64,000 bases of DNA. Origin: Gnetum montanum (Eukaryota; Streptophyta; Gnetopsida; Gnetales; Gnetaceae). Shown in pieces: positions 31,940 to 44,146 of this stretch (its first letter is position 1; each line of letters begins with the position of its first letter). The DNA lies in NCBI GenBank assembly GCA_015680685.1, contig MNCI01008931.1:56626-120625 (forward strand), given 5' to 3'. A program made the position numbers and the translations under genes. The notes below the pieces were generated by a model. The model was not told the origin of the DNA and did not search any database. It saw only the letters and a list, made by a program, of their open reading frames with translations.

Positions 31940-33870
31940 TAGTACCACAAGAATGTAGAGTGGTGTACACTCATCTTGATGAGTTTGTATCCAATTTCAC
32001 TTACATCCTCCATTAGGCTGAACAAATGCAATGGTGAGACATGGAGGGGAACATTATATTACCACCTAACCAATCTATTTCCAAGATGCTACTCCAAACT
32101 CTTACAAGGTTGGACATTGAGGAGCTTCATGGAGGGTACATTGTAGAATATCATGACTTCTGAGACTACAATCCCATTAAGACACAACACAAATGAGATT
32201 GGCAATAGGAAAAGTGTCATGAAGCCATGAAGGGAAAATGGTTCACTAACCCCTTATTCATGCTAGACCAAATGGATAATGAGGGTCTTCTTTTTGAGGG
32301 TGCTCAGTATGTAGATTCTTCACCTCTTGACTCTAGTGAAGGGGAGCCAAACCCAAATCCTAAATCAGTGATCAACAATCCAAGTTCTAGTAATAATGAG
32401 TCCCATGGTTGTGGGAGCTCTACAAAAATGAGTTGAAGAAAAAACTCAAACAAGCATAATGATGAACACTCTAAGGATTTTGGGCATGACAAATGAAGAG
32501 GAACTAGTAGAACCATAGTGGTGGTAGCCCTCCTCCCTCTTTACACTCTTCATTTGAATCAGCTTGTTCCTCTAAATCTAAGAAGAATCATAGGTGGTAG
32601 GATAATAATCATAATCACAGAGACCATCATGAATAAAGAGATGGTAGAGGAAATCATAGGCATCATCAAGATCATGATGATGAACCTCTACTGGCCAGTC
32701 AAAATATGCTCAACATCATAGAGGCTATCAGAATTCCTACCAAGCATATGAAAGATAGCCGAATCAAGCAACTAGACATGAAAAATATCCTCAAATTTGA
32801 GGGGGGATATAATGCAGATCCTCAAATGCATCTACAAGCCTTTCACAATGCCTACACCTTACAAAAGATTGAAAATGATTAGCAAAAGCTTTAGTTTTTC
32901 TTGATAACACTCATCAATGAAGTAGAAAGTTAGTACTAATCTTTAGAACCAAAATCAATCCATCAATGGGGTACAATGCTGGAACTATTTAATGAAAAGT
33001 ATCAAATGAACTTTAAAGTGTTAAACCTATAAAGGAAAATCAAAGGATGGAAACAAGAAACACATAAACCCTTGGATGTTGCCATGGGTAGATATTATTC
33101 ATTATTACACTGATGTCCTAGCCATGGCTACTCTTAAAGGGAACAACTTTGCAAGATCATAGATGGGCTTCGCTCAGAAACATGGAGGACCCTTGGGATC
33201 TATGCCCAAAGAAGACTATCAAAACTAAGAGCCCATCATATACAAAGATTAATTGAGTAGGTAGAAAAGGAAGAAGGAGAGTTGAGGAAATGCAAAAGTG
33301 TAGAAGAGTATAATAGGGATCCTTCCATTAGAAAGAAGGAGGTTCACTTTTGTGATACTAAGGAGGAGTCACCTCTTGATGACATGGTGCAACAAAAGAC
33401 CTTGCAAATCAAAAAATATGTTTGAAATTTTGGCCAAGGTAGATAAAATGTGAGATTTTTTAGATGAAAAAATCTAAAATACTATAAAAATCATATATGA
33501 ATCAAGAAAGCAAAGTAGTAATCATGACTAGAGGAGGCAGAAAGAAGTTGAACATTCCTACCAAAGGGATAAGGACAAAGCTTCTGTAGTAGAAGAGGTT
33601 ATGGAGATTGAATTAGATGATGGTGGTGGATGTGCCATTTGCCACTATGAACATCCCAAGGGATGTTTCCCTATTATATCACACTTACAAGAATTTGGGG
33701 TGAATGCTTTGAATCCATGACTATTGAAAAGGCAAACACCCAGAAGATTACCTTATCCTTAAGGCAATCCCGAGAAGTCTCACTAACAACAACCTTATTA
33801 TCAAAGTGAAACTCCACCACAACCATATGAGTAGTATCAATAGTGGTAGTAACCATAGTCATAGGTTATC
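31940..33870 (+). pseudogene. Gypsy copy B gag
   Basis: Best-preserved gag blocks of the family: MKNILKFEGGYNADPQMHLQ, AFHNAYTLQKIEND, MLELFNEKYQMNF and RTLGIYAQRRLSKLRAHHIQ (32,770-33,245). A Glu/Lys-rich segment follows, then a zinc knuckle CAICHYEHPKGC at 33,631-33,666 with CX2CX3HX3C spacing. The N-terminal region 32,227-32,436 is open and acidic (SSPLDSSEGEPNPNPKS). Stops are mostly TAG/TAA where copies A or C have Gln or Trp. Confidence 0.75.
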
Positions 33871-34339
33871 CCACCACCATGGCAACAGTACCCTTATAGG
33901 TAGCCAAATCTCAATGGGTACTATGTTTAGCAACCCCTATTTCCACATGACTCTTCAAGTCAAGTTTCTTCCTTCTAGCATGACTACTACCCCCATGAAT
34001 ATCACTGAAGTCATTCTCCAACTCCTAGGAGCAATCCCCTATTCCATCCATATCCTCCTCATGTCCTTGCACATGTTCCTCCACCTACAACATAATTACC
34101 ACCTGCTCCATCCATGCAAGGTAAGCTTCCATCTTAGCTGTAACAATGTAATACTACAAGGGAGGTTAATCTACAAACAGTTACACAACTAAGTGGATTG
34201 GAACCTACATCTCACAAACAACCATCCTTATAACCTAGCAGTCCTCCTAAGCCCTCACAAACTCATCTTACTAGTCATCATGCTCCTTCCTCATCCTCTG
34301 CAAATCATCAAATTGAGAGTCATTCAAAGTAAATGCCTC

Positions 34340-34760
34340 CTCAAGTTTGCATTGTTATGTTAACTCATGCCATATTTGACTAGATCTAGGCTTGCAACCT
34401 TCCCAGGAAATTAGCTAATTTTGGAAGTCCTCTTATCTATTTGTAGATTACTAGGAATGAACCATACAAAGCTTTTTTGGATTCAAGTTCTGGTGTTAAT
34501 TTGATTTTCCATGAGATATATACTATCTGGAACCTGTTGCCTCTGAAGAAGAGTAATATTAGATTAGAATTGGTAGACTAGTCCATCACTGTTTCATTAG
34601 GACTGGTAGAAGATATTATGACCATTGTCTATGGCTACTCTTATCTTGTTGATTTCCTAGTAATCAAAGTTGAGAACTGAAAGGGGGATTTTCCAATCAT
34701 TATGGGAAGGGCATGGCTAAGTACTATTGATACAAAAATGGGCATCCAAGATCTTTTGTT
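34340..34760 (+). pseudogene. Gypsy copy B aspartic protease
   Basis: The active-site segment reads AFLDSSSGVNLIF, so the DSG of copy A has become DSS (Gly lost). The second landmark GDFPIIMGRAWLSTI is at about 34,690-34,735. Order and spacing equal copy A. Loss of the Gly next to the catalytic Asp should inactivate the enzyme even apart from the stops. Confidence 0.78.
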
Positions 34761-35389
34761 AGAAATTTCCAAGGAAAATGCATTTGGAGAGATCGAGAAG
34801 AAATAAGTTCCATGCATTGCGTATAATGATACAAGGTGCAATTGCATGCAAAAACTTTGGTCCATGAAAAGAGCATCCATTTCTGCATGCAGGCAGTGTG
34901 CAAATGAGGTCGATATTTAAAGGTGCTTGTACACAACAACTAAAAAATAAGAGGGCACCTAGTGGCTAATAGTTAATTATGAGAGAAACACAACTTACAT
35001 GGAACTAACTAAGAGATTCATGTGTGCCTATGTTGCAGACATGGATGAACTAGAGTAAGTTCATCATCAACTCCTTGATGATGAAAATGATGATACATAT
35101 TAGGGAGAGTTGGAAATACTTGAAAATTTTAAAAAAGATCCCCTGGAGTTAAAAGCTCTGTGTGCTGGCCTAGAATATGCATTTCTAAAAAATGAAAAGC
35201 TAGTTATAATCAATACTAAAATTGCTCTTGAAGAAAAGAAAAACTGTAGAAAGTGGTTAATAGATGGGCAATAGCCTTTGCTTGCTCATATTCTAAACTT
35301 ACTAGGATTTAGCCATGAATATGCCAACATTATATCTATACCAATCTGACCATGAAGCCAAGGAAGTAGCCACAACAATGGTTGAACCC

Positions 35390-35970
35390 CAAATTAAAGA
35401 AAATACATCAAAGAGGAAATAGAATAACTTCTCAAGGTGGCATTCATTTATCCTATTGCTAATAGTGAGTGGGTCAACCCACTCATGATTGTGCCAAAGA
35501 AAGGTGGCAAATGGCAGGTTTGTATTGATTTCAAGTTGTTGAACATGGAAACATTCAAAGATCATTTTCCATTGCCATTTGTTGACCAAGTGTTAGATAC
35601 CATTTCTAGACATTGTTATTATAGTGTTCTGGATGGTTATAGTGGCTATAACTAAATTTAGATTGCACTAGAGGATCAAGCTAAAACTAAATTGATGAGT
35701 CCCTAGAGGACTATTGCATATTGGAAGATGCCTTTTGGAATGTGCAATGCTCCTACCACATTCCAATGCTTGGTCTTGAGCATCTTTCAATAACAAATTG
35801 GTAACAGGGTGGAAGCCTTCTTGGATGACTTTTCCACTTATGGTGCTACATTTGAGCAAGCCTTGGACCACCTTGAGAAAATATTAAAAATATGTATGAA
35901 GACAAACCTATGGCTCAATTGGCAAAAGAGCCATCTAATGGTCTAATAGGGCATAGTTTTGGGGCATAGA
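35390..35970 (+). pseudogene. Gypsy copy B reverse transcriptase
   Basis: The segment 35,437-35,655 is open: WVNPLMIVPKKGGKWQVCID, FKLLNMETFKDHFPLPFVDQ, VLDTI and YYSVLDGYSGYN. Two stops then replace the two Gln of copy A's DQIQIA (TAA, TAG). Further on it reads FGMCNAPTTFQCLVLSIF and FLDDFSTYG, the catalytic box with both Asp intact. It ends with TNLWLNWQKSHLMV. Confidence 0.9.
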
Positions 35971-36039
35971 ATCTTACAAGCATGGATTGAGGTATACCTT
36001 GAAAAGATAAGATGTTTAATCATTCCTTGGACACAATGG

Positions 36040-36490
36040 TTACTACTAGTGATTCATATATAATTTCTCTAAGATCACAAAATTTTTGGTTAAACTAACA
36101 AAGATAGATGCTCCATTTGTTTGGACCAAGGAATGTGAAAATGCATTTCAGTAGTTGAAGGAGAAACTCATAGAACCTCCAATTCTATGAGCAGCAAACT
36201 AGTCTAGACCATTTCATATCATGATGGATTCATGAAATTATGCCTTGGGAGCCATGCTGATGAAGTTGGATGATCAACAATGTTCATATTACATCCATTA
36301 TGCAAGCCAAAGTATTGTGGGTGCAAAAATCAATTACATCTCAATAGAGAAAGAATTGATCATAGTGGTGTATTCTTTGATAAAGTTTAGGCACTGTGTG
36401 CTTGGGTACAAAGTTTTTGTGTACACAAACCATAGCGCCATTCGCTTCCTAATGAACAAGGCAATGGTAAGCCCTCATGTCATATGATGA
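36040..36490 (+). pseudogene. Gypsy copy B RNase H domain
   Basis: The open segment 36,245-36,487 reads MGAMLMKLDDQQCSYYIHYA, SQSIVGAKINYISIEKELIIV and VYTNHSAIRFLMNK. It parallels copy A, but the conserved T-DH is TNH. The connection upstream (36,040-36,240) is in other frames, with LVKLTKIDAPF and ECENAFQ. Confidence 0.85.
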
Positions 36491-36689
36491 TTGGTGATCT
36501 TGCAAGAATTTGATCTTATGATGGTAGATCAAAAAGGGACTAAGAATGTGGTCACCGATCATCTCTCTTAGTTAAGATGAGATAACAAAGAGGAGGAGAG
36601 TCCATTGTTTGATCAATTTACTGATGAACTCCTCTTTGTTGAAGTAATTAATGATCAAGTACCCATAGAATCAAAATGGTATGTTGGCA

Positions 36690-37119
36690 TCCTTACTTAT
36701 CTTCTCACTCAGGAGATGCCACAAGATCTAAACCATTGGAAGAAATAACTATTTCTTTATTAGGCCAAGCACTTCATGGAAATCAATGAACACCTTTATA
36801 GGGTGTGTGTCAATGGCCTAGTTTGTTGGTGTGTCCTTGACACTGATCAATTGCACATTCTCCAAGATGCTCATCAGGGCCCTTCCAGAGACCACTATGT
36901 AGGGAGATGCATAGCCATTAAAATCCTGATGACAAGGTACTATTGACCAAGAATCCTTAGGGATGCCCACCAATTTGTCTGATCTCTTGAATGCTATTAA
37001 CAAGATGGTTGGATGACTGTGCAAATGGAGGAACCTTAACAATGGATCCAATCACCAGAACCCTTTGACATATCAGGCATAGACTTCATGGGTCCCATCA
37101 CATGCATGTCTGATGGAAA
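36690..37119 (+). pseudogene. Gypsy copy B integrase, N-terminal part only
   Basis: Zinc-binding region with HILQDAHQGPSRDHYVGR and MTVQMEEP-like sequence, then FDISGIDFMGPIT containing the first catalytic Asp. Truncated at 37,119, so the second Asp and the Glu are missing. Confidence 0.8.
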
Positions 37120-37720
37120 ACACCTATCCCACAAATGTGACATAGTTTTGCAAGCATCGAAGTAAAGTCCATTTGGTGGCATGCAGTCCACTTGGTGGAA
37201 CACATCTCGTAGTTAACATTTAGCAAAGCACAGAACCCAATGTAGGTTCGCCCCATAGTAAAAAAGCAAAAAGAAAACAAAACAAAAGAGTAAGAAGAAA
37301 AAGCAAGTTCTGAAACAAATCAACAGAGTTGCACTTGTGCAACCAGTCAGGCCCTAAATCCACCTTGACACTCTCATGAGCACTCTGATGATAGGTCAAC
37401 ATTTCTCACAGGTAGGCGACCTTGGTGCCATGGTCACCATCAACAATATTGACTTTGCATCATACATCATGACCCCGTGTTTGCATTTTATCTCCCTTGT
37501 TATCCCCTAGTAAGTATACCTACACCTTTTACTCCTAGCATACGACTATCCACAACACTCTTAAGCATGACATAACGACATCCAACCATGCATGAAAGAG
37601 CGATGTTGGTGCCAAGCCTGTTGTGGTGTTTTATCATTCTTTGTTGATGTCTCTTGAGCCACTCCTCTAGACATCAATAAAGAGGGGTCAAAAAAACAAC
37701 ACCAAATTTGGGCTACTACT
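37120..37720. other. Unassigned sequence at the break of copy B
   Basis: No coding domain recognised. A purine-rich AATAAAGAGGGGTCAAAAAA at 37,676-37,695 lies a little ahead of the possible LTR start TGTTGACTAC (37,721) and might be a polypurine tract, though 25 bases intervene. Confidence 0.35.
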
Positions 37721-39120
37721 TGTTGACTACAAATTTTTCTAAGTGTCAACACAAAGAAAATTTTTTCTAAGTGCTGGGACTATGCTCTCCACTACACCAG
37801 AGCATAGTCAACCCAGTGGAGAGTGTAGTTAGCTCCAAAGAATGATTTTTTGCAATTTTTCCTAAGTGTTAGTGTGAAGAAAGAAGCTACAGATTTTTCT
37901 AATTGTTAGGACTATGCTCTCCACTGCATCAAAGTATAGTTAGCTCAATAGAAAGTGTAGTCAACACCAAAGGCCATTTTCCAAATTTTTTCAAGTGTTA
38001 AGCCAGTAGCTGCAAAATGTGGTGGGCATGGAGGAAATAGTTTGGCAAAATTTTCTAACTATCAATACTATGCTCTCCACTAGAATAGAGCATAGTCAAG
38101 TGTGGACAACATGAAGGCCTAGTTTTTTTTATAATTTTTTCTAACTGTTGAGGCTATGCTCTTCATTGCCATGAAGTATCGTCGAGCATAGTCAACTAGA
38201 AGCCAGATTTTGCAAAAATTCTTCTAAGTGCTAGGACTATGCCTGATCCTAGTTACAAGCATAATCAGCTTCCCATGGAGAGTGTAGTCAGCACATAGCC
38301 ATTTTTCTGCAAAATTTATCTAAGTGTTGGACTACGCTCTCCCCTAGTCTAGAGCATAGTCGAGCGTAGTCATGCATGACAACCTCCAAAGGCCTCCACA
38401 ACGTAGCACTGGCATGTAACTCAACTCCAACACACCTTTGGCAAGTAGCATCCATCATTTTGGCAAACCCCTTTATAACAAAATTGGAACTATGCTTGAG
38501 ACCACTCGAGACAGTGGACAGTGTAGTCCTAGAGCATAGTCTCTAAAGTTGCATTTTTTCACATTTTTTCAGGTACATTGTGGTCCTATTTGGCTCACAA
38601 ACATGTAGTTGGCAGCATAGGCATAGTCTGGCACTCTCATAGCATCCACTGGAGCACAATAGAGCACAACAACCCTTGCTTTAGTGGAGAACATAGTTGG
38701 GTGCAACATCGTCCCAACTGTCACAATGCCACATGGCAATTGATTTGCATTCCATGAGAACCCTAGGCCTATAAATATCCCAACCCTTGATGTTTTAGGG
38801 GTTGGAAAATTTATAGGTTGGAAAATCTAAAAAGAGCTTGGCATTTTGGTATTTTGGTTGGCATATCTGACATTTGGCTCTTTGGCATCTCAACAAGGCA
38901 AGACATTTGAACACCACCGCAACTCACTATAGGACATTGTAGACTACCACAATCCACTGCACACTATAGCAGCCAACTCAATAGGCACAAACACCATGGC
39001 GGATGTTAGTTTTTGTGGCCCAAACACCCCCAAGACTATGACTATGCTATCTACTATGCCTACTATACACCGCATACCTTCTCACCCCTTCTACGGTTGA
39101 CTACACTCAACCCCATTTGG
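37721..39120 (+). repeat. LTR-like promoter region of the 38-47 kb unit
   Basis: Starts TGTTGACTAC and contains a hairpin-bearing tandem array (37,730-38,560), then a good TATA-like CCTATAAATATCC at 38,768-38,780. It ends near 39,120 (ACTCAACCCCA) before TGGTGCCGCTTTGTC at 39,122, which could be a decayed primer site. The layout (repeat-rich U3, TATA about 1 kb in, short R/U5) is that of an LTR, but no partner LTR was identified, so the call rests on architecture only. Confidence 0.45.
37730..38560. repeat. Tandem array with GACTATGCTCT/AGAGCATAGTC hairpins
   Basis: About seven degenerate units of 80-160 bp, each with TTTTTCTAAGTGTTAGGACT, then ATGCTCTCC, a short spacer, AGAGCATAGTC and GAGAGTGTAGT. 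The best unit (37,778-37,809) has perfect 11-bp inverted arms GACTATGCTCT and AGAGCATAGTC around a 10-base loop. Confidence 0.8.
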
Positions 39121-39489
39121 GGTGGTGCCGCTTTGTCGCTCACTCTCTCCCTTGTGCATTTTTAGAATTTTTACTCCCATTTTAGCATTTTACTTGCATT
39201 TTTAGCTATTTTTATGCATAGCCACATATTGACACCTTCATTTGCATTGAAACCCTTGACTACACTCACCCTCATTGACACTACAAACACCGCACAAGCA
39301 CTTAGCACTATTTTGGCATTGCATTCCATAAGTCCCCATTCAATTGACAAGATTGTTCTAGGCACCCCATCTTCACCTCTAGTAGGCCCTCACATGAGTG
39401 CAAGGTTAAAGTTGTGCACCCATAAACCTCTTAGTGTTTCATTCCAGTTGTTGACATTTTTGATCACTACACATGTCAACCTCTAAAGC
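39121..39489 (+). other. Leader-like segment, homologous to 40-480
   Basis: T-rich sequence followed by AAGTCCCCATTCAATTGACA at 39,330-39,349, which aligns with 233-252 near the window start. Downstream similarity extends to about 39,470. The open frame 39,214-39,486 spans the region but gives no recognisable product. Confidence 0.55.
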
Positions 39490-42100
39490 TGTTCAGGTTA
39501 AAAGCTAGTGTTTTAGGTCAAATTTTGGCAGTTTCGGGCATTCCTAAGTGCTTTCTAGGCTTCCCCACTTTCTTCAATGCTAAGGCTAGGGTGCTCAATG
39601 TGGAAGACTAGGGGAATAGCTATTGGCCATTTAGGGTAAGTTTCCTAAGGTTTGAAGGCTCTAATGCGTGCTGAAAAGATTCTAGGGTGCACGCAAGCTC
39701 ATCTAATGTCATTTTGAGGTGTCTATGAGCCCCAAATGAGTTCTTCCCTTCTAGTCTTCATGCTAGCGAATGTGGAAGAGAGGGTCCTCAACATGGAAGA
39801 ACCACAAATCTTAAAATCTAGAACTATTTTGGCCTGAATCAGCCATGCATGTGTGTTCCTAGGGTCATTAGGGTCAAGGACTAGGGTTTATGATCAAAAT
39901 TGATCAATTCAAAGGTTTGTTGGATGGTGTTTTAGCTTTCCTCCATTCTTCCACACTAGGGATGGTATGCTCAATGTGGAAGATTGGGGGGAGCAGCTTT
40001 TTAGCCATTTTGAGTCACTTTTTTAGGATTTGAAGGCTCTAGAATGTGTAAAACTAGTCTTAAGGTTCATGTAAGGTTGTAGGGTATATGCTTAAGGTGT
40101 CTAAGAGCCATTTTAAAGACCCCCCAAAGTTCCCCCTACTTCCTGGAAGAGGTGGCTCTAAGCATGGAAGAACTAAGGGTCCCTACTTTTTATCATTTTC
40201 TATTATTTTTGGTCATGCCTATGGGTTTCTAAGATTTCTAGTGTCGAATACTGCTACCTAGTGCTAAAACTTGGTTATTTCAATGGCTTTTAAGTGGTTT
40301 TTGATGTTTTCCCACTTTCTTCCATGCTGGGGTTCCTATGCTCAATGTAGAAAATTGGGAGCAAAAGGTTTTTGGCTATTTAAGGTCAATTTTGGAGAGT
40401 CTAAGGGTTCTAATATGAGTAGATAGGGTTTTGGGATGCACACAAGGCTTCCTAGTGTCCATTTGAGGTATATAAAGGTCATTTTTAAGTTCCCCCCCTA
40501 CTTCCATGCTAGCCAACATGGAAGAGGTAGCTTCTAGTGTGGAGGAACTAGGGGCCTCTACTTTTTACTAATTTTTGTTAGTTTTATCTATGCATGTGTG
40601 TCCATAGAGTCAACTATTGATGCCTAGTATTAAAATTCGGTTACTTTGAGGGCTATGAGAAGGTTTTTTTAGGCTTCCCCCCTCCATCCACATTGGGGCT
40701 AGGATGCTTAGTGTTGATGGGATCCTCCTCATCATGAACAGTCCAAGGGGAACCAATTTTGGTTATTTCAAGTAACTTTTGGGAGTTTGGTAGCTTCTAG
40801 AAGGATTAGGTTGCTTCTGAAATTCAAACTACATGCAAACCTCAATAGTTTTATCTTTTTCCCTTCCATCCATGTTGGGACTAGAATTCTTAGCATGGAT
40901 GAGGTCCACCCTAGTATGGAAGAATCTTAGGGAGTTGACTTTTGTTGATTTTTGGCATTCTAGTGGCTTCTGGAAAGGCTGTCAAGGTTCTAGTGTTAGT
41001 ACAAGGTAATTTAGGATTGTTTTATTACTTTTGGGACATCCACCCCCACCCCCCCCCATTGACTTTCCTAACTACATCCATCTAGCTTCCATGTTGGGCA
41101 ACATGGAAGATATCTCTCCTAGTGCGTAAAAACCAGAGAAAGTCAAATCTAGACTAGTTAGACATCCAATCAACCATGCATGTCAACCTCCAAGTTTGCT
41201 AGGGTTGACGGTCAATACTGGATGTTAAGATCCAACGGTTTGGAGGCTCCTAGGTGCCTCATGCAATCTCCACCCCCTTCTTCCACATTGGGCATGATGG
41301 CCCCAACATGGATGGAAAGTGACGGAAGTTTTGTGCCATTTTTAACTACTTTTGAGATCTTTGAATGCTCCAGAGGGTTCCAATAGGGTCTAGGGGCAGG
41401 GTAAGTTATATAACTATTTTCAATCATAACTTAGGTTTTCTTACATACCACCTAGGTTTCCATGTTGGCTCCACACTGGGTAGTATGGAGGGGCGATTCA
41501 CCAGTGTGGAACAAGCTATGGAATGAGAATCGACTTGTTGTAAGGTCAATCCAGGCTACTGGAGACTATGAGGGTGTACTAGGCTTTGAGAAATGACTAC
41601 CATGTAGTTAATTTGGGTAATTTTTGCTTCCCCCTATCCATCCATGTTGGGGCTAGGATGCTCAACGTGGATGAGGCCTCCCTCAATGTGGTACCATCAA
41701 ATCCCAAGGTTTCGACCACTTTCAACTATGCTTGATGAGATTTTGTGGTTGCTGGGGGTGCTTGGAGGGATTTTGGGTCATGTGGGCCCACTTTGGAGGT
41801 CAAACATAGGTTAGATGAGTGTTGGGAGATAAGAATGGGTGTTACCCCCCTTCTTCCATGCTGGGCACTATTGCCCAAGGGTGAAAACCCAAATTATCTA
41901 GTTTCATCCATGTCTAACCCCTCTTGGGAGCCCAAGGTTGAACAAGTTAGGTTTTGGATACTAAAAATGGTTAAAGTGTTATATTTTAATGGTTTTATAA
42001 AGTGATATGCTTGTATCCAAACTAGGCATGATATCCCCAATGTGGATGCATGGGAGTTAAGGTTTGGTTATGTTTCTAAGTGTCAAAAGTACTCAAAACT
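39490..42100. repeat. Degenerate tandem array, about 365-bp period, with palindromic core
   Basis: Landmarks of the type TTCC-TGCTGGGGCTAGG-TGCTCAA-GTGGAAGA recur at about 39,560, 39,946, 40,308, 40,674, 41,086/41,270 and 41,626. A second related half-unit lies between them (for example 39,758 and 40,511). One copy (41,086-41,109) is a perfect palindrome with 11-bp arms CTTCCATGTTG and CAACATGGAAG separated by GG. Short frames in the array are not coding. A poly-C stretch lies at 41,041-41,058. Confidence 0.75.
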
Positions 42101-44146
42101 CAGCATTGATGAAATTTTTAGGCCAAGAGTGAGGGCATGTATGGGGCCCATAGCCCAAAAATTTTAAAACTTGTCCTAGTATACAAGAGACTCCCCCCTA
42201 CCTTACACTTCAGTGTACTTGGAGTTATGGTTCACTAAATTAACAACTAGAATTTAAGGTGGACGTTTAGGTTTAGATGTGTTTTTTATTCTGAAATTTC
42301 ATAATTTTCAACCATAATCTTCATTCTGCAAAACAACGCACTGGAGTAAAGCTCAAATAGAGATTTCTTGCAATAGACACAACCTATCCTTAGTGCGGAA
42401 GCATCTAAACTTTCTTGTAGCTAATGTTGAACCTTCAATCTTTTCAAACTTCATCAATGTTCAGCATTGATCTAACCATGGTGTCCAAGTAGTGTGGAAA
42501 CCCATGAATCTAAAAGGTAGATGAGCATGCAAGGGACGTATTAGGGCTACCCAAACCCATTTCAATCTAGGCTTCCTCTATCTCTAGACCAAGGTAGCCA
42601 ACTCTAACCATTTTTATGTTGGATTCCAGCTGTGTTTCTTGTTTTTCTTACCATGTGTGGGATCATATTCTTCATATCTACANNNNNNNNNNNNNNNNNN
42701 NNNNNNNNNNNNNNNNNNNNNNNNNNNNNNNNNNNNNNNNNNNNNNNNNNNNNNNNNNNNNNNNNNNNNNNNNNNNNNNNTGTTTGGCTTTGGCAAATTA
42801 GATTTGTAAAATTAAGCTTTTTGTTTTCTTGCTTCTTCCATAAATTTGGGGATAGGGTTGTTTTTCTCAAATCTAGGCTTAATTCATCATCAAAATTCAA
42901 TTCTAGCAAAATCCTACCCATTTATTTTGATGTATTTTCAAATGTGTATTGATTTTTTGACCATTTTGGCTATTTTTTATGGCTATGTTAAGCTGGGTTT
43001 TAGCTTTTTAGTGATTTTAGCATAGAAAAAGCAAGCAAAGTTGTATATTTTTTCCTAAGAAAATGGCTTCATATTTTAAAAATTTTATGTTATTTGTTTG
43101 TAGCCCTACCTTTAAGCTTTCCAATGGCTATTTCTCCTTCAATTTGGGTTAATAACAAGAACGTTATGGCTGTTTTCGTGAGGTTATGCAATTAGGTTTT
43201 TTTATGCCATTTTTTGAGAATTCCATGTAGATTCATGAATTTTTTCTAACTAAATAGTAGGGTTTTTGGTTATGGTTAGGTGGGTCATGGCTTCCACTTT
43301 TCAACAGAGGTGGAATCACTTTGATTGGATTTGAAACAAATTTATAATGAATTTTTTATTAGACTTGTGTAAACAAAGGGGTTTGTGCCATTTTCAGATT
43401 CTCATCCAAATTGATAAAATTTTTTTGCATAAGCAAAAAATGCTTTTTAATTATTTTTAATCATGGCTTTGTATCTCTCAATCTAAGATTTCAAATGGTT
43501 ATGGTGTCACTTTTTTTGGAGATTAAATGAATTTTTTACCAACCTTGCGCAAAGGGGGGTTAATGTAGATAGCTATGATTTTGCTAATTTTGGTTATGCT
43601 TGATGTAAATGTGGCAAATTTTTTCCTTTGTTGTAATGGCTATTTCTAAAAGGTTTATGATATCAGGATTCCTTCTATGGTGGAATTAGTAAAATTAGAG
43701 CTTGGATGATTTTTTAATGAATTTTTGGTTATGGATATGTCAATAAGGAAAAATTTTTGTTGTAGCACTTTACCCCTTTGGAGATGGATGTGACCAACAT
43801 GTGTAGAGGTTTCTCTTCTCAACTTCCATGCCTTTGGAGATGTTATGAAACATTTGTAATATTCTATGTTTTTTTTAAGCCTATAATAAATGTTTTCTAT
43901 TTTTGATAATGTTTATGCTAATGGCTATTTTCTAAATTCTAAATTTGGCTATCACTAGGCTATAATGTTTTAGCTAATGTGTGAGGCTATACAAGGTTGT
44001 AATTATGTTGTCATGAATTCCTTTAGAAAATTTGAATAAACACATTAGATCTTTTTATGAAGGCTAATTTCACCCTTGACTAGGATGTTTTTACAAACTT
44101 GTTACGAAGTTTCAATTTGTCCTAATATTTTTTCTTTGCCATGCAG
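42101..44146 (+). other. T-rich, intron-like stretch upstream of the exon cluster
   Basis: No coding domain. From 42,780 to 44,140 the plus strand is very T-rich, and it ends in a polypyrimidine tract and acceptor (TTTTTTCTTTGCCATGCAG) directly before the first recognisable exon at 44,147. It is most simply a long intron, or an untranslated leader. Confidence 0.5.
42683..42780. other. Assembly gap (98 N)
   Basis: Run of N. Open frames reported across it are meaningless. Confidence 1.

Larger units (their letters stand above)
31741..37119 (+). mobile_element. Gypsy copy B (Athila-like) body, truncated in integrase
   Basis: Third copy of the family, with gag (31,940-33,870), protease (34,340-34,760), RT (35,390-35,970), RNase H (36,040-36,490) and the start of integrase (36,690-37,119). 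It ends abruptly after GIDFMGPIT-MSDGK, where copy A continues with KAYIFVAVDYF; unrelated LTR-like sequence follows. The rest of the element does not reappear in the window, so either deletion or an insertion with loss of the 3' side took place. Confidence 0.88.

Noticed and set aside
42604-42952. Open frames crossing the N run
   Set aside because: They read through 98 unknown bases and have no meaning.
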